From contig JAQVWU010000063.1 of the NCBI GenBank assembly GCA_028709565.1, positions 1 through 10,698 on the forward strand: a stretch of DNA of 10,698 nucleotides, read 5' to 3'. Positions 1 to 6,205 of the stretch are shown here, one piece after another. The notes beneath the pieces were generated by a model that did no database searches, was not told the origin of the DNA, and saw only the letters and a list, made by a program, of their open reading frames with translations. Source of the stretch: Eubacteriales bacterium. Its GTDB lineage: Bacteria > Bacillota > Clostridia > Oscillospirales > CAG-272. The stretch's first letter is position 1. Every line of letters starts with the position of its first letter. A program made the position numbers and the translations under genes.

Positions 1-2
1 TA

Positions 3-31
3 TTGTATACAGAAACGGATAACCTCATAAT
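3..31 (+). promoter_or_regulatory. Putative promoter of the glutaminase-like gene
   Basis: A TTGTAT box (3-8) is separated by exactly 17 bases from CATAAT (26-31), which matches the sigma-70/sigma-A -10 consensus at 5 of 6 positions; the -35 box matches only at TTG. It lies about 48 bases upstream of the ATG at 79, a reasonable distance for a short AT-rich leader. The same TTGTAT-N17-CATAA layout occurs on the minus strand at 6113-6141. It is a prediction from the sequence alone, and the window edge hides anything further upstream. Confidence 0.4.
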
Positions 32-78
32 CCTAAAAACCGGATTAAAAATATATTTTTTAAAAACAGGAGATTCAT

Positions 79-2004
79 ATGAACATGCGAGCACCGGCAA
101 TTCCGCTTTTTAATATTGACCCTTATTTCTCCGTTTGGTCGGCCACCGACAAGCTGACCGATTCGGTTCCCATGCATTGGACCGGCAAACCGAATACGAT
201 GCTGGGCACCGTAACCGTTGACGGCGAGATTTCGCGTTTTATGGGTGAGGGCGATATGCCTGCCATATGCCAGAAGAGTATTGATATCGACGCGCTGTCA
301 ACCTATTATGTTTTTCAAAACGAAAAGATCCGTCTGGAGATAACCTTTACCTCCCCTCGTATCCCCGCGGACCTTTACCGCCTGTCCTCCCCCACCGCGT
401 ATATGAAGGCGAGGGCGGTATCGGTTGACGGAAAAGCGCATAATGTCAGGGTAAAACTGGCGGTTTCCGAGGAACTGTGCCTTAACGAAAAAGGTCAGAG
501 CGAAACCGAGACCTCGGTTATAAGCATAAAAGGCGCATCCTGCATCCGCATGGGCAACAAAACGCAAAATCCGCTCTGGCGTTCGGGCGACGATGTACGC
601 ATTGACTGGGGTTATTTTTATCTGGCCGTCAGGGGAAGTGTGCCAAAAGTATCGGAAATATCGGAAAAACCGAAAGAAAATGACGGGACGAATTATATAA
701 CCGCCGAAGCCGATATATCGGAAGGACCGGCGCTGTTTGTTACGGCATATGACGATATATACAGCCTCGTATATTTCGGAGAAAATCTTAAATCCTGGTG
801 GAATCGCGGCGACGAAACGATAGAAACCGCTGTGGAAAACGCCGTCACAGTTTATGACGAACTCTTCGATTATTGCAGACAATTCTCCGATAAGCTTTTC
901 TGCGACGCGGTCAGAGCGGGCGGCGAAAAGTATGCCGAACTCTGCTCTCTCGCCTGGCGTCAGGTCATGGCTGCGCATAAAGTCGCGGCGGACAGCAACG
1001 GAGAACTGTTGTTTGTTTCCAAGGAGTGCTTTTCAAACGGCTGCGCCGCAACCGTTGATGTCAGCTATCCTTCCATTCCGATGTTTTTGATATATAATCC
1101 CGAATTGATTAAGGGCATGATGCGTCCGATATTCAGATATGCCTCTACCGATACCTGGAAGTTTGATTTCGCGCCCCATGACGCGGGCCAGTATCCTATT
1201 CTGAACGGGCAGGTATACTCCAACGGGACCGATCCCGAATGGCAGATGCCGGTTGAGGAATGCGGAAATATGCTGGTTATGGCCGCGTCGCTGTCTCTGG
1301 CGGAAGGCAATATCGAATTCGTTTCACAGCATATGGATACATTGGGTATCTGGGCCGATTATCTGGCGGAACACGGCGTTGACCCGGAGCATCAGCTCTG
1401 CACAGATGACTTTGCGGGCCATCTGGCACACAACTGCAACCTGTCGATAAAGGCGATTATGGGCATTGCCTCTTATGCCATCATAAACGATATGGCGGGT
1501 CAGAGGGAAACGGCGGAAAAATATATGAACACCGCGCGTTCGATGGCTGAAACCTGGGTTAAAAACGCAGCCAACGGCGACGGCAGCTACAGGCTCGCCT
1601 TTGACCGTCCCGGGACCTTTTCCATGAAATATAACGCCGTCTGGGATAAACTCTTTGGCACAGACCTTTTTCCGCGTGAGGTTATCGAAAGCGAAGTGGC
1701 CTCCTGTTTTGAGCATTTCAACGGTTACGGTATGCCCCTTGACAACCGCGCGACATATACCAAAGCCGACTGGATGGTCTGGACGGCAACCCTTACATCC
1801 CACAGGGATACCTTTATACGCTTTGTGGAACCGCTGTGGAACGCTTATAACAGTTCCCGCTCACGCATACCCATGACCGACTGGTACGATACCGTCACCG
1901 GCGATGTAATAGGATTTCGCCACCGTACGGTAATGGGCGGACTGTTTATTAAACTGCTGGAATACACCGGCAAGATGACCTATAACAGAACAAACGCCGA
2001 ATAA
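79..2004 (+). CDS. DUF4965/DUF1793 glutaminase-like protein (GtaA superfamily)
   Basis: This is a 641-residue protein with the layout of the glutaminase A-like family. A DUF4964-type N-terminus (about 1-50, ending near the HWTGKP motif at 33-38) is followed by a DUF5127-type beta domain (about 65-240), DUF4965 (about 280-450) and the helical DUF1793 region (about 455-635). Family hallmarks seen are FAPHDAGQYP (364-373), PVEECGN (391-397) and CTDDFAGHLAHN (441-452). The start at 79 is set by AGGAG at 68-72, six bases upstream; a second ATG two codons later is possible. The N-terminus has no hydrophobic signal peptide, so the protein is probably cytoplasmic, unlike the secreted fungal homologues. 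Glutaminase activity is known for only a few members. The DUF1793 region is an alpha/alpha toroid of the kind seen in several glycoside hydrolase families, so a sugar-active role fits the neighbours equally well. A hairpin at 2025-2056 ends the unit. The family call is firm; the substrate is unknown. Confidence 0.88.
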   Translation: MNMRAPAIPLFNIDPYFSVWSATDKLTDSVPMHWTGKPNTMLGTVTVDGEISRFMGEGDMPAICQKSIDIDALSTYYVFQNEKIRLEITFTSPRIPADLYRLSSPTAYMKARAVSVDGKAHNVRVKLAVSEELCLNEKGQSETETSVISIKGASCIRMGNKTQNPLWRSGDDVRIDWGYFYLAVRGSVPKVSEISEKPKENDGTNYITAEADISEGPALFVTAYDDIYSLVYFGENLKSWWNRGDETIETAVENAVTVYDELFDYCRQFSDKLFCDAVRAGGEKYAELCSLAWRQVMAAHKVAADSNGELLFVSKECFSNGCAATVDVSYPSIPMFLIYNPELIKGMMRPIFRYASTDTWKFDFAPHDAGQYPILNGQVYSNGTDPEWQMPVEECGNMLVMAASLSLAEGNIEFVSQHMDTLGIWADYLAEHGVDPEHQLCTDDFAGHLAHNCNLSIKAIMGIASYAIINDMAGQRETAEKYMNTARSMAETWVKNAANGDGSYRLAFDRPGTFSMKYNAVWDKLFGTDLFPREVIESEVASCFEHFNGYGMPLDNRATYTKADWMVWTATLTSHRDTFIRFVEPLWNAYNSSRSRIPMTDWYDTVTGDVIGFRHRTVMGGLFIKLLEYTGKMTYNRTNAE

Positions 2005-2024
2005 TCAATATTTGCACATAAAAA

Positions 2025-2056
2025 ACGCTCTCCCGTAAATAATAACGGGGGAGCGT
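2025..2056. terminator. Bidirectional hairpin terminator overlapping the DUF421 start
   Basis: A 12-base-pair stem (arms 2025-2036 and 2045-2056, one G-U wobble, eight-base loop) lies 20 bases after the glutaminase-like stop codon. On the minus strand the stem is followed by a clean T-run (AAAAAA at 2020-2025 on the plus strand), so it should end leftward transcription well. On the plus strand the following sequence is only moderately T-rich (2058-2068). The 3' arm contains GGGGGAG (2047-2053), the only good Shine-Dalgarno-like sequence for the DUF421 gene, so the hairpin may also hide that site in mRNA. Confidence 0.7.
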
Positions 2057-2753
2057 GATTATTGTTTTGAAAAGAATATTATTCGCGATACCGGTGACCC
2101 TTTTATCGATAGCCGTAATGTTTATTATGACACGGCTCATGGGTCAGCGGCAGATTGCGCAGCTTTCCATGTATGATTATATAACGGGTATCACAATAGG
2201 TTCGATTGCGGCTGAACTGGCGACCACCGGGCCCGGCGAAGACATAGCCGCTTACGTGGCCGCCATGGTTTTATATGCCGCAGCGGAGATTTTACTGGCT
2301 GTCGCCTCCGATAAATCGCTCTTTCTCAGACAGATTATCGAAGGGCGCCCCCTTGTATTATACGACAAAGGCAAGCTGATTGTAAAAAATTTGTCCCGCG
2401 CCAAAATGGATGTCAATGAATTTTTGGCCATAGCCCGGGGACAGGGATATTTTAATATTGCCGACCTTGAATACGTGCTGCTTGAGCCCAACGGCAAGGT
2501 CAGCTTCCTGCCGCACGCGGCCAAGCGTCCGCTCACACCGGAGGACATGTCCCTCGCGCCCGAACAGGAGCGGCCGGTACATCCGGTAATTCTCAACGGA
2601 AAAACCCTCGAAAAAAATCTGATTCAGCTGGGTTATGATATCAAATGGCTTAATGAACGTCTGGGTGAACAAAACGCTCCGACGCCGGATAAAATCATTC
2701 TCGCCACCTGTGACCACAAGGGAAAGGTTACCGTTTACCCCGATGACGGCTAA
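2055..2753 (+). CDS. DUF421 / YetF-family membrane protein
   Basis: This 232-residue protein resembles Bacillus YetF and its relatives. Three hydrophobic segments occupy about residues 5-24, 37-54 and 63-82. The loop RLMGQRQIAQLSMYDYITG (27-45) is the characteristic family signature. A soluble, probably cytoplasmic C-terminal domain follows, with RGQGYFNIADLEYVLLEPNG (128-147) and SFLPHA (150-155), both typical of the DUF421 C-terminal domain. Length matches the family. The molecular function of the family is not established. The start is uncertain. GTG at 2055 gives the full first helix but lies inside the 3' arm of the hairpin and only one base after GGGGGAG. TTG at 2067 (228 residues) is 13 bases from it and also keeps the helix. 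The gene shares its strand with the glutaminase-like gene and may depend on read-through of the hairpin. It has no evident functional link to the sugar genes. Confidence 0.85.
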   Translation: MIIVLKRILFAIPVTLLSIAVMFIMTRLMGQRQIAQLSMYDYITGITIGSIAAELATTGPGEDIAAYVAAMVLYAAAEILLAVASDKSLFLRQIIEGRPLVLYDKGKLIVKNLSRAKMDVNEFLAIARGQGYFNIADLEYVLLEPNGKVSFLPHAAKRPLTPEDMSLAPEQERPVHPVILNGKTLEKNLIQLGYDIKWLNERLGEQNAPTPDKIILATCDHKGKVTVYPDDG

Positions 2754-2768
2754 AAAAGCGCGATGGAA

Positions 2769-2799
2769 AGGCCGCAGCTATTGCCGCGACCTCGTTTTT
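2769..2799 (+). terminator. Imperfect intrinsic terminator of the DUF421 gene
   Basis: Arms 2769-2778 and 2783-2792 pair at 8 of 10 positions (two A-C mismatches) around a TATT loop, and a five-base T-run (2795-2799) follows. It lies 16 bases after the DUF421 stop. The mismatches lower confidence, but position and T-run fit a rho-independent terminator. Confidence 0.45.
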
Positions 2800-2960
2800 G
2801 GGATATAATTTCCCATGATAATAAAACCTTAAAATAATATTATCAATTATATCACAGATAATTAATATGACAATAGACAATTATTACAAACTTTGCATTA
2901 ATATATTAGTAAAATCAAACGAAAAAAATAAAGCCTGAAAATTGTATGAACAATATACAC

Positions 2961-2994
2961 GGGAAATAAAAACAGCCGGCTGGAAACCGGCTGT
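2961..2994 (-). terminator. Intrinsic terminator of the minus-strand operon
   Basis: ACAGCCGG (2972-2979) and CCGGCTGT (2987-2994) form a perfect eight-base-pair, GC-rich stem with a seven-base loop. On the minus strand it is followed at once by TTTTTATTT (2963-2971). It lies about 32 bases beyond the stop codon of the last oxidoreductase gene, which is the expected place for the end of the leftward transcript. Confidence 0.85.
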
Positions 2995-3026
2995 CCTTTA
3001 TCGTCAGGTAATATTGTGCGTTGTTT

Positions 3027-4106
3027 TTATACGTAACCCAGGGCGCCGTGAACCGGAGGCAGGGCGTTCGGGCAGACCAGCGCTCCGCCGTTCTCATACG
3101 ATTCGATGGCGGCAAATATATATTCCATTGTGGCAAGCGCGTCACGACCGCTTGAGCGCAGGTGTTCGCGCGGAACACCGTTTGTCAGGTCTTCGAGATA
3201 GGCGTGAATTCTTTTGGGGAATGTGGCGCCGAAGTCTTTAACGCCCGTATCATAAACATCGGGGGCCTGACCCTGTTTATAATAGGTGAGTTTTTCTACG
3301 CAATTTTCAATTACGAAGGTTCCCTTTGTGCCGGCAAGCTCAAAAGACCACCAGCCGCCGAGGCCGAACATGGCGTCGCCGCGCTGAGAGAGCAGATAGC
3401 CTATACATCCGTTTTCAAAACGCATATGGATGCTTTGAACCGACAGCATAAGGTCTTCCGCCGAAGCGCGCACACCGGGTTTATCCATGAAGGCCTGGAT
3501 GTGGGTAACGTTGCCGCAGAAATAACGCATTACCGAGAAGGGATGCGTAAGGAATGCCTTGGCATGCGAATAGGGCATGTTCCAGCGGGGACCGCCTTTT
3601 CCGCCGTATCCTGCCGAGGAGCCGTCAAAACCGACCTTGTTTATGCAGTAAATCTGCTGCCCGATACCGTCTTTATTCATGATATCGCGCGCGCGTTCCG
3701 AGGGCTCGGAAAAATAATGATTGAGATTGCATCCGAGATACAGATTCTTTGAGGCCGCAAAGTCCACCATTTCGCGGGCCTCTTCGATGCGGTTGGAAAT
3801 GGGTTTTTCGACGAGAACGTTTTTACCCATGTCCAGCGCTTCCATGGCCGGTACATAATGCCAGCTGCCGTTCTCATATCCCGACGTGGTTACGTCAACG
3901 ATATCAAGTTCCGGATGGGCATTTACCATGTCTTTGAGCGTATAATACGCGGGTACACCGAGTCTTTCCGCTGCGGCATCGGCTTTTTCCTTGACCCAGT
4001 CACATACGGCAACGAGTTCGGCGAGATCATCGTTTTTATAACAGTTGGCATGGTTGTTGCCTATGCCGCCCATTCCTACGATGCCTACTTTTAAAGGTTT
4101 GTTCAT
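3027..4106 (-). CDS. Gfo/Idh/MocA family oxidoreductase (fourth in the operon)
   Basis: This is a 359-residue predicted NAD(P)-dependent sugar or polyol dehydrogenase. An N-terminal Rossmann fold carries GMGGIG (11-16), and Asp36 at the end of the second strand favours NAD. The family motif EKP (100-102) supplies the catalytic Lys101. A C-terminal alpha/beta substrate domain follows. His188 sits where the family's catalytic His is expected, but the usual Asp four residues before it is Ala184. The same change occurs in the oxidoreductase at 5075-6085, so the two form a paralogous subgroup. The start is supported by GGGAG seven bases before the ATG. It is the last gene of the minus-strand set, 54 bases after the AraC-family gene and just before the 2972-2994 terminator. 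Length and fold are normal for the family. The substrate cannot be read from the sequence. Confidence 0.9.
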   Translation of the reverse strand: MNKPLKVGIVGMGGIGNNHANCYKNDDLAELVAVCDWVKEKADAAAERLGVPAYYTLKDMVNAHPELDIVDVTTSGYENGSWHYVPAMEALDMGKNVLVEKPISNRIEEAREMVDFAASKNLYLGCNLNHYFSEPSERARDIMNKDGIGQQIYCINKVGFDGSSAGYGGKGGPRWNMPYSHAKAFLTHPFSVMRYFCGNVTHIQAFMDKPGVRASAEDLMLSVQSIHMRFENGCIGYLLSQRGDAMFGLGGWWSFELAGTKGTFVIENCVEKLTYYKQGQAPDVYDTGVKDFGATFPKRIHAYLEDLTNGVPREHLRSSGRDALATMEYIFAAIESYENGGALVCPNALPPVHGALGYV

Positions 4107-4160
4107 TGCTAATCTCCCTTGTTGTTTGTTTATAGTTTTAAAGCTGATAAGCTGAATTTA

Positions 4161-5024
4161 TTACCCGCTCCTGCGGAAAGCGGTCGGTGTGATGCCCATT
4201 AACTGCTTAAACACCCGCGAATACAGGCTTATATCACCGAAACCCACCTCGGCTGCTATTTCCGCGGCGGAGAGTGTGGTTGTTTTCAGCAGCTCCATGG
4301 ATTTTGCGACCCGAAAACGGCGGATATACTCGGTTGGGGTCATGGACAGTACATTTTTGAATTGTTTGGCGATGTAGTCATGGGACAAACCGGTACATTC
4401 CGCGATTTCGCGTCCGCCGATATCATTTTTATAGTTATTCTCGATATATTCGAGAGCGCGGTATATATAATTATAATATCCGCCGCTGTCCTGATTCTTC
4501 CGCGCCGTTTGCTCTGTGCAGTATAATCTCGAATAGAAAATCAGGAACGATATCAGCAGACTTTTCAGGTTGAGCTGCCATCCGGAGGCACGGGTTTGAC
4601 TTTCCCACTTCATCTTTTCGAGTATCAAAACGAGATCACGGCGTTCGGAAAGACCGACATGCAATACCGGGAAGGGTGTTCCGCTGTTGCGGGCAAGCTC
4701 GCCCATACCGGGCAGCGACAGGATTTCATCTTCCAAACCCGACAACTCCTCAAGATAGAACAGGCAGTTGAACAGGTTGGTATGATAGGAACTGCTGTAG
4801 GAATGCGCCTCATTGGGGCATATTGCGAACAAGTCACCGGCTGTGAGTACAGAGGTCCGGCCGTCATGGGAATGCAGGGTAAATCCGGTGTCGATGTATA
4901 CAAATTCGTAGAAAGCGTGACGGTGCAGCCATGTTTTGCCGTTGTGTTCGGCTGACATGACGCGGATTTTTACGCTGTCGGGCTCGAAAATTTTGTCATC
5001 GAGAAACATACCGGGTGCAGGCAT
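4161..5024 (-). CDS. AraC-family transcriptional regulator with cupin sensor domain
   Basis: This is a 287-residue regulator with two parts. The N-terminal half (about 25-100) looks like the AraC-type cupin ligand-binding domain: a WLHRHAFYEF stretch at 32-41, then a turn with AGDLFAICPNEAHSY at 62-76. The C-terminal part (about 187-285) carries the paired helix-turn-helix motifs of AraC/XylS proteins, with LSHDYIAKQFKNVLSMTPTE and the closing signature SLYSRVFKQLMGITPTAFR. The start is backed by GGAG seven bases upstream of the ATG. It sits inside the minus-strand cluster, 50 bases after one oxidoreductase gene and 54 before another, so it is probably a pathway-specific activator induced by a sugar-type ligand and made from the operon it controls. 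The repeated TTCTTAAT element at 6121-6187 is a candidate binding site. Family assignment is secure; ligand and targets are inferred. Confidence 0.92.
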   Translation of the reverse strand: MPAPGMFLDDKIFEPDSVKIRVMSAEHNGKTWLHRHAFYEFVYIDTGFTLHSHDGRTSVLTAGDLFAICPNEAHSYSSSYHTNLFNCLFYLEELSGLEDEILSLPGMGELARNSGTPFPVLHVGLSERRDLVLILEKMKWESQTRASGWQLNLKSLLISFLIFYSRLYCTEQTARKNQDSGGYYNYIYRALEYIENNYKNDIGGREIAECTGLSHDYIAKQFKNVLSMTPTEYIRRFRVAKSMELLKTTTLSAAEIAAEVGFGDISLYSRVFKQLMGITPTAFRRSG

Positions 5025-5074
5025 TTGATAACTCCGTTTATGGTATTAAGTGTACCTGGGCGTGAAGATTTGTA

Positions 5075-6085
5075 TTATTCCGTGATGTCAGCAACCCTGA
5101 TTACGGTGCCGCCGTTTTCCAGCGAAGCGATGGCGGCATGGATGACCCGCTGCGCTTCCAAACCTTCGACACCGGAACCGTCAATTTCGTCCGGTTTTGC
5201 GCCGTCTTCTATCTGCTTTACAAAGGTATGTATCCGGCATCGGAAGGTATCCTCGAAATCGCGGAAACCGTCAAATACGGGGTTGGTGTAAACCTCTTTT
5301 AAATATGTTTCGGCGGGATAGAGCGTTGACTGCCTCCACATATCCTCAAATACAAAACGTCCGTTGGTTCCGGCAACCTCGCAGCGTTCCATCGGGTGTC
5401 CGCGGCGTATATCGTAGGAAGAGGTCAGGTGTCCGACCGCTCCGCAGCTGAAACGCATATTGATGGACGCCGTTGACCATATATCCCGCCCTTTTGCTTT
5501 GTAGGCGAAGCATGAAACCTCCTCAACCGGACCGCAAAAATGCTGCATTATGTTGACGCTGTGCGGATTCAATGCTTTGAGGTGATAATACACCGAGTCC
5601 AGCGGCATAAACTTTCCGATCCAGAGCGACATATTACAGAAGAGCAGTTCGCCGATGCGGTCATCAGCCATCCATTTTTCCGCCTGACGGGCCGCCGGCG
5701 TGAAACGGTGGTTCATGTCAATGCCGTAACAGCGGTTGAGGCGTTTTGCCGTATCGACCATTTCGGCGGCATGGCGCAGGTTGTCCGATATCGGCTTTTC
5801 ACCGAGAACATGACACCCGGCCTCCAGGGCCTGTATGGTCGGCAGATAGTGGTCGGAGGAATATTCCTTTCCCCCGGTGGTGACGCTGACAATATCAGGC
5901 GTAAGTTCGCGAAGCATTTTTTGAGCGTCGAGATAATACGGCACTCCGAATGTTGCCGAAGCGGCTTCGGCACGCTCCGGAATCAGATCGCATACGCCGA
6001 CAAGTTCCGCTTGAGGGCAGTCTCGGTAGGCGCGGGCATGGGTGTTTCCGATAGGACCCATGCCGATGACGCATATTCGTTGCAT
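5075..6085 (-). CDS. Gfo/Idh/MocA family oxidoreductase (third in the operon)
   Basis: This 336-residue predicted NAD-dependent sugar dehydrogenase or reductase begins directly with its Rossmann strand: GMGPIG at 8-13, and Asp33 at the end of the second strand, which favours NAD over NADP. GEKPIS (95-100) contains the catalytic Lys97. In the substrate domain His175 aligns with the family's catalytic His, but the partner Asp four residues earlier is Ala171, preceded by Lys170. The oxidoreductase at 3027-4106 shows the same pattern, and the two also share a YFCG/HFCG segment after that site. An AAGG sequence eight bases before the ATG is the ribosome binding site. The gene follows a 120-base gap containing a promoter-like sequence and an inverted repeat, so it may head a subcluster with the AraC gene and the last oxidoreductase. 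The substrate is unknown. Confidence 0.9.
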   Translation of the reverse strand: MQRICVIGMGPIGNTHARAYRDCPQAELVGVCDLIPERAEAASATFGVPYYLDAQKMLRELTPDIVSVTTGGKEYSSDHYLPTIQALEAGCHVLGEKPISDNLRHAAEMVDTAKRLNRCYGIDMNHRFTPAARQAEKWMADDRIGELLFCNMSLWIGKFMPLDSVYYHLKALNPHSVNIMQHFCGPVEEVSCFAYKAKGRDIWSTASINMRFSCGAVGHLTSSYDIRRGHPMERCEVAGTNGRFVFEDMWRQSTLYPAETYLKEVYTNPVFDGFRDFEDTFRCRIHTFVKQIEDGAKPDEIDGSGVEGLEAQRVIHAAIASLENGGTVIRVADITE

Positions 6086-6112
6086 TGTTATTGCCTTTCT
6101 TGTCTTTTTGTC

Positions 6113-6141
6113 TTTATGTCATTCTTAATTTAAATATACAA
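6113..6141 (-). promoter_or_regulatory. Putative internal promoter upstream of the third oxidoreductase gene
   Basis: On the minus strand TTGTAT (6136-6141) is followed after 17 bases by CATAAA (6113-6118). Each box is an imperfect match (3/6 and 4/6), but the spacing is ideal and the architecture repeats that of the promoter-like sequence at 3-31. It would give a leader of roughly 20-25 bases to the ATG at 6085. A TTCTTAAT/ATTAAGAA repeat copy lies inside the spacer and another just upstream of the -35 box. Confidence 0.35.
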
Positions 6142-6187
6142 CATTAAGAACGCTTTTCGCCTGGTACGCGTTACCGCGTTCTTAATG
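6121..6187. repeat. Three-copy TTCTTAAT inverted-repeat element, candidate operator
   Basis: TTCTTAAT occurs at 6122-6129 and 6179-6186, and its exact reverse complement ATTAAGAA at 6143-6150. The last two extend to a perfect 12-base inverted repeat (6142-6153 with 6176-6187), which encloses a smaller GGTA/TACC palindrome around CGCGT (6163-6175). The first two copies are 21 bases centre to centre, two turns of the helix. They flank and overlap the promoter-like boxes at 6113-6141. No T-run follows the stem on the minus strand, so a terminator is unlikely. Operator function is inferred. Confidence 0.55.
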
Positions 6188-6205
6188 CCGGTGTTTTTAC
6201 GGGCT

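Larger units (their letters stand above)
2754..3026. other. Convergent intergenic region
   Basis: This AT-rich stretch of 273 bases separates the plus-strand DUF421 gene from the converging minus-strand operon. It carries the two terminators listed separately (2769-2799 and 2961-2994). Between them, about 2800-2960 is strongly AT-rich with only a short GGGA/TCCC palindrome near 2801-2815. I see no credible reading frame, tRNA or other structured RNA in it. Confidence 0.6.

Noticed and set aside
29..46. AATCC/GGATT hairpin near the left edge
   Set aside because: Only five base pairs with no adjacent T-run on the plus strand. It may be chance in AT-rich DNA, and the upstream context is missing.
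298..978. Long minus-strand open frame of 226 codons inside the glutaminase-like gene
   Set aside because: It is antisense to a well-recognised protein family, has no family resemblance and no ribosome binding site, and is rich in low-complexity Phe/Arg/Tyr stretches.
3162..3752. Plus-strand open frame of 196 codons opposite the fourth oxidoreductase
   Set aside because: The opposite strand encodes a full, motif-complete oxidoreductase; this frame is a codon-bias shadow with no recognisable domain.
4130..4155. AGCT palindromes in the gap between the AraC gene and the last oxidoreductase gene
   Set aside because: Four-base arms only; too weak for a terminator or operator.
5540..6133. Plus-strand open frame of 197 codons opposite the third oxidoreductase
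   Set aside because: Antisense shadow of a clear gene. It also runs through the promoter-like gap and has no credible start signal.
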